37,763 bases of DNA, from contig JACVZY010000068.1 in the NCBI GenBank assembly GCA_014654705.1, forward strand, positions 1 to 37,763, in the 5' to 3' direction. Positions 17,876 through 25,810 of the stretch are shown here, one piece after another. Position numbers and translations under genes: made by a program. This DNA is from Ignavibacteria bacterium. GTDB lineage: Bacteria > Bacteroidota > Ignavibacteria > Kapaibacteriales > UBA4661. Positions within the stretch are counted from its first letter, which is position 1. Every line of letters begins with the position of its first letter. The notes under the pieces were generated by a model. That model was not told the DNA's origin, ran no database searches, and worked only from the letters and a program-made list of their open reading frames with translations.

Positions 17876-18242
17876 TGGGGTATTGTCTTATTCTTGTTTG
17901 CACCATTTGGTGTGGTATCGTGTGATTTCGTATTAAAATAACCACTTGGTTATCGTGATACAACTTTTGCGCAATTACTGTGCCGCTCTGACGAGCATTC
18001 ACGGTGATGAAGCAGATAATGATTATTGTGATACAGCGTGATACAGATTATTGCCTATCCACGTTCCCACGAAAGCCTATCGCACGAAAGGTAAGTTTGT
18101 TTTCCTCGTTTCGTTCTGCTCTCTCCTATGCTTTGCTCAATCCATCATTCCAATCCGCATAGTTTTGCGAAAATCACGGGATTCATGAGTGTAAAAAGAC
18201 GCTAGGGGTGTCCTATTGGGGGAGGTTATTGTGCCATCATCA
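17876..18242. promoter_or_regulatory. Upstream region of the recombinase with dyads and GTGATACA repeats
   Basis: This region has no gene but contains two small dyads, CACCA-tt-TGGTG (17901-17912) and ATAACC-actt-GGTTAT (17938-17953). It also has three direct copies of GTGATACA (17955-17962, 18028-18035, 18038-18045). Small serine recombinases commonly have their resolution or control sites just upstream of their gene, so this is the best candidate for such a site. CACGAAAG is also repeated near 18070-18090. Confidence 0.45.
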
Positions 18243-18347
18243 AGGGCATACACGTTTCTATCAAGGGCAAAAACATCCATAACGAGGGCATACACGTTTT
18301 CATCAAGGGCAATAACATATGTATCTAGGGCGAACACGTTTTTATCA
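18243..18347. repeat. Tandem array A, five units with 21 bp period
   Basis: AGGGCA-type hexamers begin at 18243, 18264, 18285, 18306 and 18327, followed by variable bases with ACACGTTTT common (consensus AGGGCAnnnACgTTTtnATCA). A sixth degenerate unit runs into TTTGCCACCTGCAAAAACC at about 18350. On the minus strand it reads as heptapeptides such as NVYALDE, but array B uses another frame, so conservation is at DNA level. Confidence 0.85.
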
Positions 18348-18715
18348 ATGTTTGCCACCTGCAAAAACCGCCATTTTCGGGAAAACCATCAAAAATTGAT
18401 AGAAAATGCCTCAGAAACCACCCCTTTGTCGGTCAAAAATACGATGCTTTTACCATGGTATTCCGCACATTCCATCGTGGCAAGAGCTGAATTGTCTCGT
18501 TCCTGTGCCCGTCCACTGCGCCGGAGATCGTCTTGAGCGCCGTATGATCCTTAGTGCTGGTGCTAACGACCATTGTTCAATGACTCCCTTTGGTATACCC
18601 GATGAGGTTTGCCACCTTGTTTCGTTCAATGCCGATAATGCTACAATAATCCTTCAATGCGTATTGTCAAGAGGAGTAATGTGCTCTTTTTCTGCTTGAT
18701 GCCTATGTGCAGATG
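18348..18715. other. Region between the two 21 bp arrays
   Basis: I see no supported gene. The first ~70 bp (TTGCCACCTGC onward) resemble the DNA after array B, giving two related modules. The rest holds short broken frames. A minus-strand stretch reading KDYCSIIGIERNKVANLIG looks protein-like but is soon stopped, so it may be a decayed gene. Confidence 0.4.
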
Positions 18716-18841
18716 AGGGCATATTCGGTTCTTGTGAGGGCATACACCTCCATTTTGAGGGCATATTCGGTTTTGGTGAGGGCATATCATTTTTTAATGA
18801 GGGCATTCTCGGTTTTGGTGAGGGCAAATTCGGTTCTCGTG
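18716..18841. repeat. Tandem array B, six units with 21 bp period
   Basis: AGGGCA hexamers begin at 18716, 18737, 18758, 18779, 18800 and 18821 with consensus AGGGCATATTCGGTTTTGGTG. A degenerate seventh unit leads into GTTGCCACTCGGCAAAACTGC, similar to the DNA after array A. Minus-strand translation gives MPSPKPN-type heptads in a frame shifted from array A. The period is two helical turns. Confidence 0.85.
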
Positions 18842-19133
18842 AGTGTTGCCACTCGGCAAAACTGCATTTTTGGAGGAAATGTTGCCAAAACTCATGGCAA
18901 GTGCTTCCCAAACCGTCGTTGTACAGGTGGTTTTTGCGGTCATTCCGCCGTGAGATGTGCCCACTATCCGTTCGTGGTACGTGTTCTTGAATGTCCCTTC
19001 ATGGCTTTTATTGTGGCATTCGGTTCAGGATGCAAAAGAAACGATAATCAAGTTTTGAGAATTTATGAAATACCGCTATTTTAGGTCGTTTATACACAAA
19101 TTCTTGCTAAACAGCTACTTTATTGGGGTTGGA
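18842..19133. other. Tail of array B module and upstream DNA of the cyclase gene
   Basis: The first ~75 bp match the tail of array A loosely (TTGCCAC, GCAAAA, CATTTT). After that comes AT-rich DNA leading to the adenylate cyclase start. I see no gene, and no promoter I can support. Confidence 0.4.
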
Positions 19134-20054
19134 ATGGAAGATATCGAATCATTTGATATGGTGCGCAGATTACAAACAGAAAATCAAGCTCTTCGGGAGC
19201 ACGTAGATTATTTGACTACACAGGTTCGTGGGCAAAATACAGAGATTCGGGAGTATATGAAACGGGAGAGAGAACAAAAACAGCAAATCCAACAACAACA
19301 GCGACAACTTGAAGATAGAAATATTGAACTTGAACGTCAGCAAGAAATACTACAAGAACAAGCTCGCCAAATTGAGCTGACGAATTCTGAGCTTACGGAA
19401 AACAATATTCTTCTCGAATCTGAAAAAGCTCGCTCTGAAGCTCTGTTACTAAATATATTACCCCAAAGTATCAAAGAGCGATTACAGAAAGGTGAGACTG
19501 TTATTGCAGATTATTTTCCTGAAGTAACGGTTATGTTTGCTGATATTGTCGGCTTTACAGACTTATCCTCCCGTCATGAACCGGAGACTATTGTACAGAT
19601 GCTTAATTGGGTATTTTCTATTTTCGATGGACTGACAGAGAGGTTTGGTTTAGAAAAAATTAAAACGATTGGAGATGCATACATGGTTGCAAGCGGTATT
19701 CCCAAACCACGTCCCGATCACGTTGAAGCAGCAGTGTTCATGGCACTTGCTATGATTCGCGAGGTTAAAGACTTAGCTCGTCAAATTGGTATGCCGCTGG
19801 CTGTGCGGATTGGATTACATACGGGACCAGTGGTTGCGGGAATTATTGGACGAAAGAAATTCATTTACGACCTTTGGGGTGATACGGTAAATATAGCCAG
19901 TCGTATGGAATCTCTCAGTGAACCTGATGCTATTCAGTGTACAGAAGCTGTTATTAACAAACTTTCATCTCATTTCACGTATCGAGAGCGTGGTACGATA
20001 ACCGTTAAAGGTAAAGGTGAGATGATGGGATATTATATTACGGGAGTTGTATAA
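19134..20054 (+). CDS. Class III adenylate cyclase with N-terminal coiled coil
   Basis: The 306-residue product should make cAMP. Residues 8-105 are a long Gln/Glu-rich coiled coil (about REREQKQQIQQQQRQLEDRN), ending in the LLLNILPQSIKERL linker common before class III cyclase domains. The catalytic domain has metal-binding Asp137 (MFADIVGFTDLS) and Asp181 (KTIGDAYM), adenine-specifying Lys177 and Asp246 (IYDLWGDTVN), and transition-state Asn253 and Arg257 (VNIASRMES). The Lys/Asp pair points to adenylate rather than guanylate cyclase. ATG 19134 begins the coiled coil; the frame extends 23 codons upstream. No membrane segment is present. It converges on the RsbW-like gene. Confidence 0.93.
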   Translation: MEDIESFDMVRRLQTENQALREHVDYLTTQVRGQNTEIREYMKREREQKQQIQQQQRQLEDRNIELERQQEILQEQARQIELTNSELTENNILLESEKARSEALLLNILPQSIKERLQKGETVIADYFPEVTVMFADIVGFTDLSSRHEPETIVQMLNWVFSIFDGLTERFGLEKIKTIGDAYMVASGIPKPRPDHVEAAVFMALAMIREVKDLARQIGMPLAVRIGLHTGPVVAGIIGRKKFIYDLWGDTVNIASRMESLSEPDAIQCTEAVINKLSSHFTYRERGTITVKGKGEMMGYYITGVV

Positions 20055-20076
20055 ATGTCACTTTCTTTTTTTGTAT

Positions 20077-20685
20077 TCAGTCTTTCAGAGAAGGTAGAGA
20101 TGGTTTTTGGAAAAATTTTGTCATTTCAATACGATTGTATTTTCCAGGTTCAACACTATATGTAACTTCATCCATCACCTTACGAACAAGATATACGCCC
20201 ATTCCGCCGCGCTTGGCAGCAGCCGTCTTACGCAACTCCTCTCTGGAATTATATCTGCCTGAAGATTCAAAATCATACCAGCGTCCTTTTTCCCCGTAAT
20301 CCTCCATAAGAACTCGTATTTTATCATTATCACACGTAAAGCGCAGGTATATGTGGGCTTCTTGGGCATCATTGTACGAATGTTCCAAGATATTTCCGGC
20401 AACTTCTTCTATTGCCATACGCACATCAAAGAAAAACTCTGTTGGTAAAAGCGGCTCCAGAAGCTCTGTAATACGATTCGTTAGGTAGGAGAGTTTAAGG
20501 GGTTTCGGGAAAATATTCGTGGTGAAAGAGAAAGAAAAATTAAGGCTTGGTAATAAATGCTCTGCAAAGGCTGTACGTGAACGTTCAATCTCTTCGCTCG
20601 TCAATTGCTTTTTTTCCAATGAAAATAATTTTGCACTGAGATTCTTGTTAAGAGTAAATAACAAGTCTGTGGACGATTTGGGCAT
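20077..20685 (-). CDS. RsbW-like anti-sigma factor serine kinase
   Basis: This 202-residue protein is a GHKL (HATPase_c) kinase of the RsbW/SpoIIAB type, which binds a sigma factor or other partner and phosphorylates a STAS antagonist. The first ~60 residues are variable. The N box is at 91-104 (AIEEVAGNILEHSY, Asn98), the G1 box at 127-131 (MEDYG), and the G2 box at 159-167 (RGGMGVYLV). The likely partner is the STAS protein at 31202-31558, placed at the other end of the same-strand gene series. No sigma factor gene lies in the window. The gene follows the dipeptidase by 74 nt. Confidence 0.9.
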   Translation of the reverse strand: MPKSSTDLLFTLNKNLSAKLFSLEKKQLTSEEIERSRTAFAEHLLPSLNFSFSFTTNIFPKPLKLSYLTNRITELLEPLLPTEFFFDVRMAIEEVAGNILEHSYNDAQEAHIYLRFTCDNDKIRVLMEDYGEKGRWYDFESSGRYNSREELRKTAAAKRGGMGVYLVRKVMDEVTYSVEPGKYNRIEMTKFFQKPSLPSLKD

Positions 20686-20759
20686 AGCAGCATTCCTAAA
20701 AATGGATGAATAGATTTTGAATATGAATTAAGAAAGTAGGTACAAATCATAGACAATAT

Positions 20760-22037
20760 TTATGCAATGGGTCTCAAAGGCTCTTTCCAGCCCTGTTTCA
20801 AGACACGAAGAATATTTCCACCCATGATTTTTCGTACATCTTCTTGGCTAAATTCCTGGTGTAAACGCTTCTGTAATATTGGCATAAACGAAATATCTTT
20901 CAGATCATCGGGTGTATCGGTAAAACCATCGTAATCTGTCCCGAGCGCTATATTATTACAGTTTCCTGTAATGGATTGTATATGCTTCATCGTTTGTACG
21001 ATGTCATCAATACATGGGTCTTCTGCAAAGTCTAGCCCCAAGAACTCCGATTCTTCATCACCAGTGAGCCAGTATTTATTAAAAATAACGCCAATGACCC
21101 CACAGCAATCTTGAATTTGCTTGATTTCTCCATCGCTTGGATTTAAGGGAGCATTATGTTTTGCAACAACGCCGGAATGTGAAAAGACGAGAGGTGTTCG
21201 ATTGTTATTCAGAGTAAAGATTTGCTGTCGTGCTTTCGGTGTGCAGTGCATGAGGTCAACAATCATTCCGATACGGAACATTTCTTGGACAATAGCTGCA
21301 CCATGAATCTGTAAACCATGTTGAAGCTCTTCTATAGATTTGGGTTTATAGCCTAGTGTTTTCATCAAGGAAGGCGGCATTCCGTCACAACTCGTAGTTA
21401 CATCATTTGCGAAAAAATGCCCCAGCGTCATCATGCAGATACCCTCTTGATGGAAATAGTTCAATCGTGTAAGGTATTCCTGTGTCGAAGCCAACCCCCG
21501 ACCTAGATGATGACCGCCTTCTAACGTCTGGAGTACAACCCGCTTTCCTTGCCTAAGAGATGTTTCTAACTCCGCAAACGTTCGAGCAGTAATCGTATCT
21601 TTTGGCGGAATTGCGTTAGGATTCGTGCTGGGGTGTGCTTTTTGTCTATTGTGCAGGTCTTGATTTGCTTTTTCCAAACGTGCTTGAAAATTACTCATCA
21701 TCTGTTGAGTAATTTCAAATGCTTGATTGGGCAAACTGTCTGGTTCTGTTTTGTCCAGCAAACACTGAATTGTTGGTCTTAAAATACCACGAGCAATGTT
21801 GCTGATAAGTGGGCTATTACTTAAAAGACCTTGTTCTGGTAAATAATAGCCCGACATAACAACATCAATATTTCCATCGGCTAGTTTCGGTAAATCAGTG
21901 TAAACATCGGCTAAACCGAGTAAGGTAAACTCAGGTCTGGCAGTATTTCGCACGGACAAATCGCTATCAAAAAGATACGACTTCAACGCCGGATGTGTGT
22001 GCGCATCCACGATAAAATTTCTATCGACGATACTCAT
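20760..22037 (-). CDS. M19-family (renal-type) dipeptidase or related amidohydrolase
   Basis: The 425-residue protein matches the membrane dipeptidase family of zinc TIM-barrel hydrolases. Metal ligands can be followed: His13 and His15 in VDAHTHP, bridging Glu173 in LEGGHHLGRG, His264 in DLMHCTP, His287 in FSHSGV, and the late Asp in ALGTDYDGF. DAHTHP replaces the more usual DGHND, and residues about 100-150 form an extra helical stretch, so the substrate may differ from ordinary dipeptides. There is no signal peptide, suggesting a cytoplasmic enzyme. It starts 15 nt after the oxidase, so the two are probably co-translated. Confidence 0.88.
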   Translation of the reverse strand: MSIVDRNFIVDAHTHPALKSYLFDSDLSVRNTARPEFTLLGLADVYTDLPKLADGNIDVVMSGYYLPEQGLLSNSPLISNIARGILRPTIQCLLDKTEPDSLPNQAFEITQQMMSNFQARLEKANQDLHNRQKAHPSTNPNAIPPKDTITARTFAELETSLRQGKRVVLQTLEGGHHLGRGLASTQEYLTRLNYFHQEGICMMTLGHFFANDVTTSCDGMPPSLMKTLGYKPKSIEELQHGLQIHGAAIVQEMFRIGMIVDLMHCTPKARQQIFTLNNNRTPLVFSHSGVVAKHNAPLNPSDGEIKQIQDCCGVIGVIFNKYWLTGDEESEFLGLDFAEDPCIDDIVQTMKHIQSITGNCNNIALGTDYDGFTDTPDDLKDISFMPILQKRLHQEFSQEDVRKIMGGNILRVLKQGWKEPLRPIA

Positions 22038-22052
22038 ATTTCAACGTAATAA

Positions 22053-24380
22053 TCAGGGTTGAAGAGGTTTTTGTTGTTGAATGTCATTAGCAGGAAATAT
22101 TTTCGCTAACGCCTTGATAATTGGTGCTTGTATCCATGAAGACAGCAATGGAATTGCGAGTGCTTCAATAAGTGCTGCAACAAGCGCGACAAGCCAGACG
22201 GGGATAATCCAGACAGAAAGCCACGTCCACCATACAGAATTTGCCAAGGAATTGAGCAAATTGACTGCATATACACCTAATATGGATAAAATCAATACAA
22301 GCGGCATAAAACAACGTAGCCAAACAATTCCTGAACCTATGAGCAAGGTTAATGCAGCCAGACTACCATACCGCGATAATGTACTGGTGAATTCAAAAGT
22401 ATGAAGAACATCGCATAATAAAACGCCTGTAATAAGCCATGCCGAAGCAAACGTCACCAAGTAAGAAATTACATACTGCATCCACGGTAAAAGCATTGGT
22501 GATGGCGGGCTATTGCCGTCCACCTCGGCATTGATACGAGCTTCTTCAGCTTCTTCTTTCGCTCGTTCTGCGTCTTGTTTTTTACGATATTCGGCAGCTT
22601 TTTGGCGTTGAATAATGCGTTCAGGGCTTGCAGGAATTCCCAAATGTTCTGCCCAATATTCTGTCACAAAGACCTGTTTGGGATCGGATTCTTCTCGCAG
22701 ACGCATAAAATCGTTCCAGTGTGAATATTGTTGTGCAAGGTAGGGTTGCCATGCTTTATACTCGGACTGATTACTACCGGGCAAATATTTACCCCAGTGC
22801 GGACGGAAACTAAATGGTTTCAAAACATCCCAAAACTGCTTATAATACGTTGTCGGTGAGGTGATATTTTTCAAAAACCAGAAAATATCTACACGCAAAA
22901 CATTTGCATTATATGCTGGACTAAACCAAAATTTGCTCGGCTTGGTGGCGTAAATTTCACAAGAAAATGTCCCCGTTGCATCGAACCCACTGGTGACATA
23001 CAATTGTCGTAACGCTTTCATCACGGCTTCAGTTTGATCAATTGGTATCCAAAGTTCCGTAAAGCACGTTCCCATAATCGTATCATCTACCTGATTATCC
23101 ATCGGTAAGCCGCGCCACCATGTATCCCAGAAACGTTGCGGCTTTCCTTTTGCTGAACCCTCTTTATCGGAATCTGCGGTAACAAACAAATTGATAACAA
23201 AAGGTAAAATAAGCGGCTTGAAGAGTTTATTGAATGCAAACTCGATAATCCCACGCAAGGACGGGTTCTCGACCGCGACAAGCCATGCGGGATAGCGCCC
23301 GATAAGTGTGTAGAATAAACCGCCGAGTGATTCGGCAAGTACGGGGGAATCCATAAGACCAATCAACCATGGAAATTCTTGATAGGGTTTTGGCTCAAAG
23401 CCTTCTTTCTTCCACGGACAGGCATTCGGATTGTTATAATCGGCATCGGTCATACGTTTTGCTTGCCAGACGACCATTTTTTCCACACCTTTTTGAGGCC
23501 ACCACAGAAGCCGCGAATACGGTGCTTCATACAAAAATTTCTCTAAACTTGGTAGATTCTTGCGTTCACCGAAAAAGTCAATCGGTGCGTTGTATGTGTC
23601 CGATGCAATATGGTAGATTGCTTCGTCACCATAGATATTGAACGAATCTAGGCATTGAAACGTTACCGTTGAGATAATACCCAACAGCCCCATAGAAACG
23701 CCCGCCGCATAGAACCAATCAGCGTTTTGTGTTTCAGAGCAAACAAGAATTTCACCTTTGCCGTTAATAATCCGAATTTCTTTAATAGCATCATCAAGTG
23801 AATACATTAGCGAACCACCCGAAGAACCCGTCGAGAGAAAACCGCCCACCGTCTGATGCGCAATACCACCCAAATCTGGTAATGCCCAGCCGCGTCGCTG
23901 CAAGTTCACAAGCAAACTATTATCATACCGGGAATGTTGTGTTGGGTCGTATGGATCGTAGGAGAGATTACATCCTGCTTGTACGGTTACTTGCTTTTGA
24001 GCGTCGTTAAAGCCATTCACCCACGAGTGTGTTACCGAATCGTAGCGAAGAAAATCACGATACAAGTCCAACATAATGTTTATTTCGCCGGCTTGGGTCA
24101 GAATTGGATCGAAGTTTTCATCGTAATCGCTTCCTAAAAATTCTGGTGTATAGTTTTGAAGCGCCGTGTAGTCGTAGGAATCAGTAAAGGTAATTGTTCT
24201 GGGATGAGAATGCCGTGAACCGCAGACGCGCACGGTCAGATTGTTTTCATAAGCATATCGCACAATAGCTTGAATCTCTTGTTCATTGGAGGGATGGTAT
24301 AAGCCATCACGCCCTTGTACAGGAAGGTTTTGTGGCATAGTCGTGCCATCAGCAAGTGTTATGGTTGTAGTTTTGGGCAT
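22053..24380 (-). CDS. FAD-linked oxidase with C-terminal membrane segments
   Basis: The 775-residue protein belongs to the PCMH-type FAD oxidases (vanillyl-alcohol oxidase superfamily; sugar-lactone oxidase-like). Residues about 28-250 form the FAD domain: RVCGSRHSHP at 51-60 (the His region often linked to FAD), ALPDLGGIAHQTVGGFLSTG, and GLLGIISTVTF. The middle includes FRPHWGKYLPG, typical of the substrate-domain end of lactone oxidases. After a charged coiled stretch (RQKAAEYRKKQDAERAKEEAEEARINAE) come about five hydrophobic segments in the last ~140 residues. This tail is unusual for the family and implies membrane anchoring. It lies 20 nt after the P450 gene. Confidence 0.87.
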   Translation of the reverse strand: MPKTTTITLADGTTMPQNLPVQGRDGLYHPSNEQEIQAIVRYAYENNLTVRVCGSRHSHPRTITFTDSYDYTALQNYTPEFLGSDYDENFDPILTQAGEINIMLDLYRDFLRYDSVTHSWVNGFNDAQKQVTVQAGCNLSYDPYDPTQHSRYDNSLLVNLQRRGWALPDLGGIAHQTVGGFLSTGSSGGSLMYSLDDAIKEIRIINGKGEILVCSETQNADWFYAAGVSMGLLGIISTVTFQCLDSFNIYGDEAIYHIASDTYNAPIDFFGERKNLPSLEKFLYEAPYSRLLWWPQKGVEKMVVWQAKRMTDADYNNPNACPWKKEGFEPKPYQEFPWLIGLMDSPVLAESLGGLFYTLIGRYPAWLVAVENPSLRGIIEFAFNKLFKPLILPFVINLFVTADSDKEGSAKGKPQRFWDTWWRGLPMDNQVDDTIMGTCFTELWIPIDQTEAVMKALRQLYVTSGFDATGTFSCEIYATKPSKFWFSPAYNANVLRVDIFWFLKNITSPTTYYKQFWDVLKPFSFRPHWGKYLPGSNQSEYKAWQPYLAQQYSHWNDFMRLREESDPKQVFVTEYWAEHLGIPASPERIIQRQKAAEYRKKQDAERAKEEAEEARINAEVDGNSPPSPMLLPWMQYVISYLVTFASAWLITGVLLCDVLHTFEFTSTLSRYGSLAALTLLIGSGIVWLRCFMPLVLILSILGVYAVNLLNSLANSVWWTWLSVWIIPVWLVALVAALIEALAIPLLSSWIQAPIIKALAKIFPANDIQQQKPLQP

Positions 24381-24400
24381 AGTTTTTCCCTTTATAAAAA

Positions 24401-25753
24401 TTATTGTTTAATAAGATTCATCATCATTGGAAATTTAGAACGCAGTGTAATAAGCGGATTAAAGACAATTTGTTGATTTGGAACGAGTTCCATGCGGAAG
24501 CGCTGCAACATAAGTGGTACGAGGAGTTGCATTTCCATCATAGCAAACCCGTCACCGATACATTTTCTTTGCCCATTACTAAAGGGGAAATATGCGTATG
24601 GAGAACGTCCTTTAGAACGTTCGGGCGAAAAACGTTCAGGGTTGAAGTGCTCGGGATTTTCCCATAAATCAGGATTACGGTGCATCGCGTACGGACTCAG
24701 CGTAATGTATGTACCCTTTTTAACATAATAACCTGCAATTTCATCATCTTCGAGTGCTTTACGACCGTAAATCCATACTGGAGGATAAAGACGCATGGTT
24801 TCTTGAATCACTTGTTTTGTGTAGGGCATATTTGCAGTGTCAGAAACTGTCGGCGTACGCCCCTGTAGAACAGATGTAATTTCATTGTTGAGCTTTTCGG
24901 CAACTTCCTTATGTTGCGTGAGAGCGTAAAAAATCCACATAAGCGAAATTGCCGTGGTTTCGTGCCCTGCGAAAATCATGGTCATTAACTCATCGCGGAG
25001 TTGCTGCTCGCTCATCCCTTCTCCGGTATCTTCGTCACGCATTTCCATGAGCATAGAAAGCAAGTCTTGTTTGGATTCTATTCCTTCTCGCTTGCGCTGC
25101 TCAATCATGGCAAAGATTTTTTCATCAATCATTTTTACGTCCCGCTTAAACCGTTGAATCTCCGGCAGAGGCATAAACATTGGTGCGGAAACAACATTAT
25201 AAATACGCTTATTGACAAACTCAACCGCAAAGGTCAGTGCGTCGCCCAGTTGCTGGGAATCGCCGGAAAAATCAACGCTAAAAAGTGCGTGTCCGACAAC
25301 AGTTAAAGTAAGATGAAATAGTTCATCATCAAGTGCAATAGCTGTGTCGCGTCGTTCCCACGCATCCAACATTTTCGCACCTTCTTGCACAATCATATCA
25401 GCAAAACTTTCCATACGCTGACGGTGGAAAGCAGGTTGCTGAATACGGCGCTGTTTCAACCAAAAATCACCTTCACTGGTGACTAAGCCTTGACCAAGCA
25501 GGAGTTTTAAGGGATTGTAATATTCGCCTTTGACATAGTTTTTTGCATTTTCTTGCAAAACGCGGCGATAAAATTCAGGAATATTCCCACCAAGACTTGG
25601 CAAATGACCAACTCTATACCCATAAATATCCCCGTAGCCCAGGGATTCACGAAAGAATTCAAGCGGGAATTTCAAAAAAGCAACGCTATGACCTAAGAGC
25701 CAATGCGGATTTGGAGCGCGAGGAGGAATTTTTAGCGTAGTATTGTCAGGCAT
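24401..25753 (-). CDS. Cytochrome P450
   Basis: This 450-residue protein has all P450 landmarks: the oxygen-binding I-helix AGHETT (262-267), the K-helix ETMR (Glu318, Arg321), the PERF stretch (372-375), and the heme loop FSNGQRKCIG (391-400) with axial Cys398. The proline-rich start and the lack of an N-terminal anchor suggest a soluble enzyme, of the CYP4/CYP102-like type often active on fatty acids or hydrophobic compounds. The redox partner is not in the window. It lies 57 nt after the giant kinase-phosphatase gene and 20 nt before the FAD oxidase. Confidence 0.95.
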   Translation of the reverse strand: MPDNTTLKIPPRAPNPHWLLGHSVAFLKFPLEFFRESLGYGDIYGYRVGHLPSLGGNIPEFYRRVLQENAKNYVKGEYYNPLKLLLGQGLVTSEGDFWLKQRRIQQPAFHRQRMESFADMIVQEGAKMLDAWERRDTAIALDDELFHLTLTVVGHALFSVDFSGDSQQLGDALTFAVEFVNKRIYNVVSAPMFMPLPEIQRFKRDVKMIDEKIFAMIEQRKREGIESKQDLLSMLMEMRDEDTGEGMSEQQLRDELMTMIFAGHETTAISLMWIFYALTQHKEVAEKLNNEITSVLQGRTPTVSDTANMPYTKQVIQETMRLYPPVWIYGRKALEDDEIAGYYVKKGTYITLSPYAMHRNPDLWENPEHFNPERFSPERSKGRSPYAYFPFSNGQRKCIGDGFAMMEMQLLVPLMLQRFRMELVPNQQIVFNPLITLRSKFPMMMNLIKQ

Positions 25754-25810
25754 AGCGATAATATCAAAAATTTATGATGGTAATGTAGCTTGAGTTCAAG
25801 TAGTCCTTAT

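Noticed and set aside
18137-18364. Minus-strand frame with ALD-type heptapeptide repeats
   Set aside because: It is the translation of the 21 bp array A. Array B keeps the same DNA core but in a different frame, so there is no support for a protein.
18406-18699. 97-codon plus-strand frame between the two 21 bp arrays
   Set aside because: It has no ribosome binding site, domain or protein-like composition.
18654-18911. Minus-strand frame with MPSP-type heptapeptide repeats
   Set aside because: It is the translation of array B, with no start signal or domain, and frame-inconsistent with array A.
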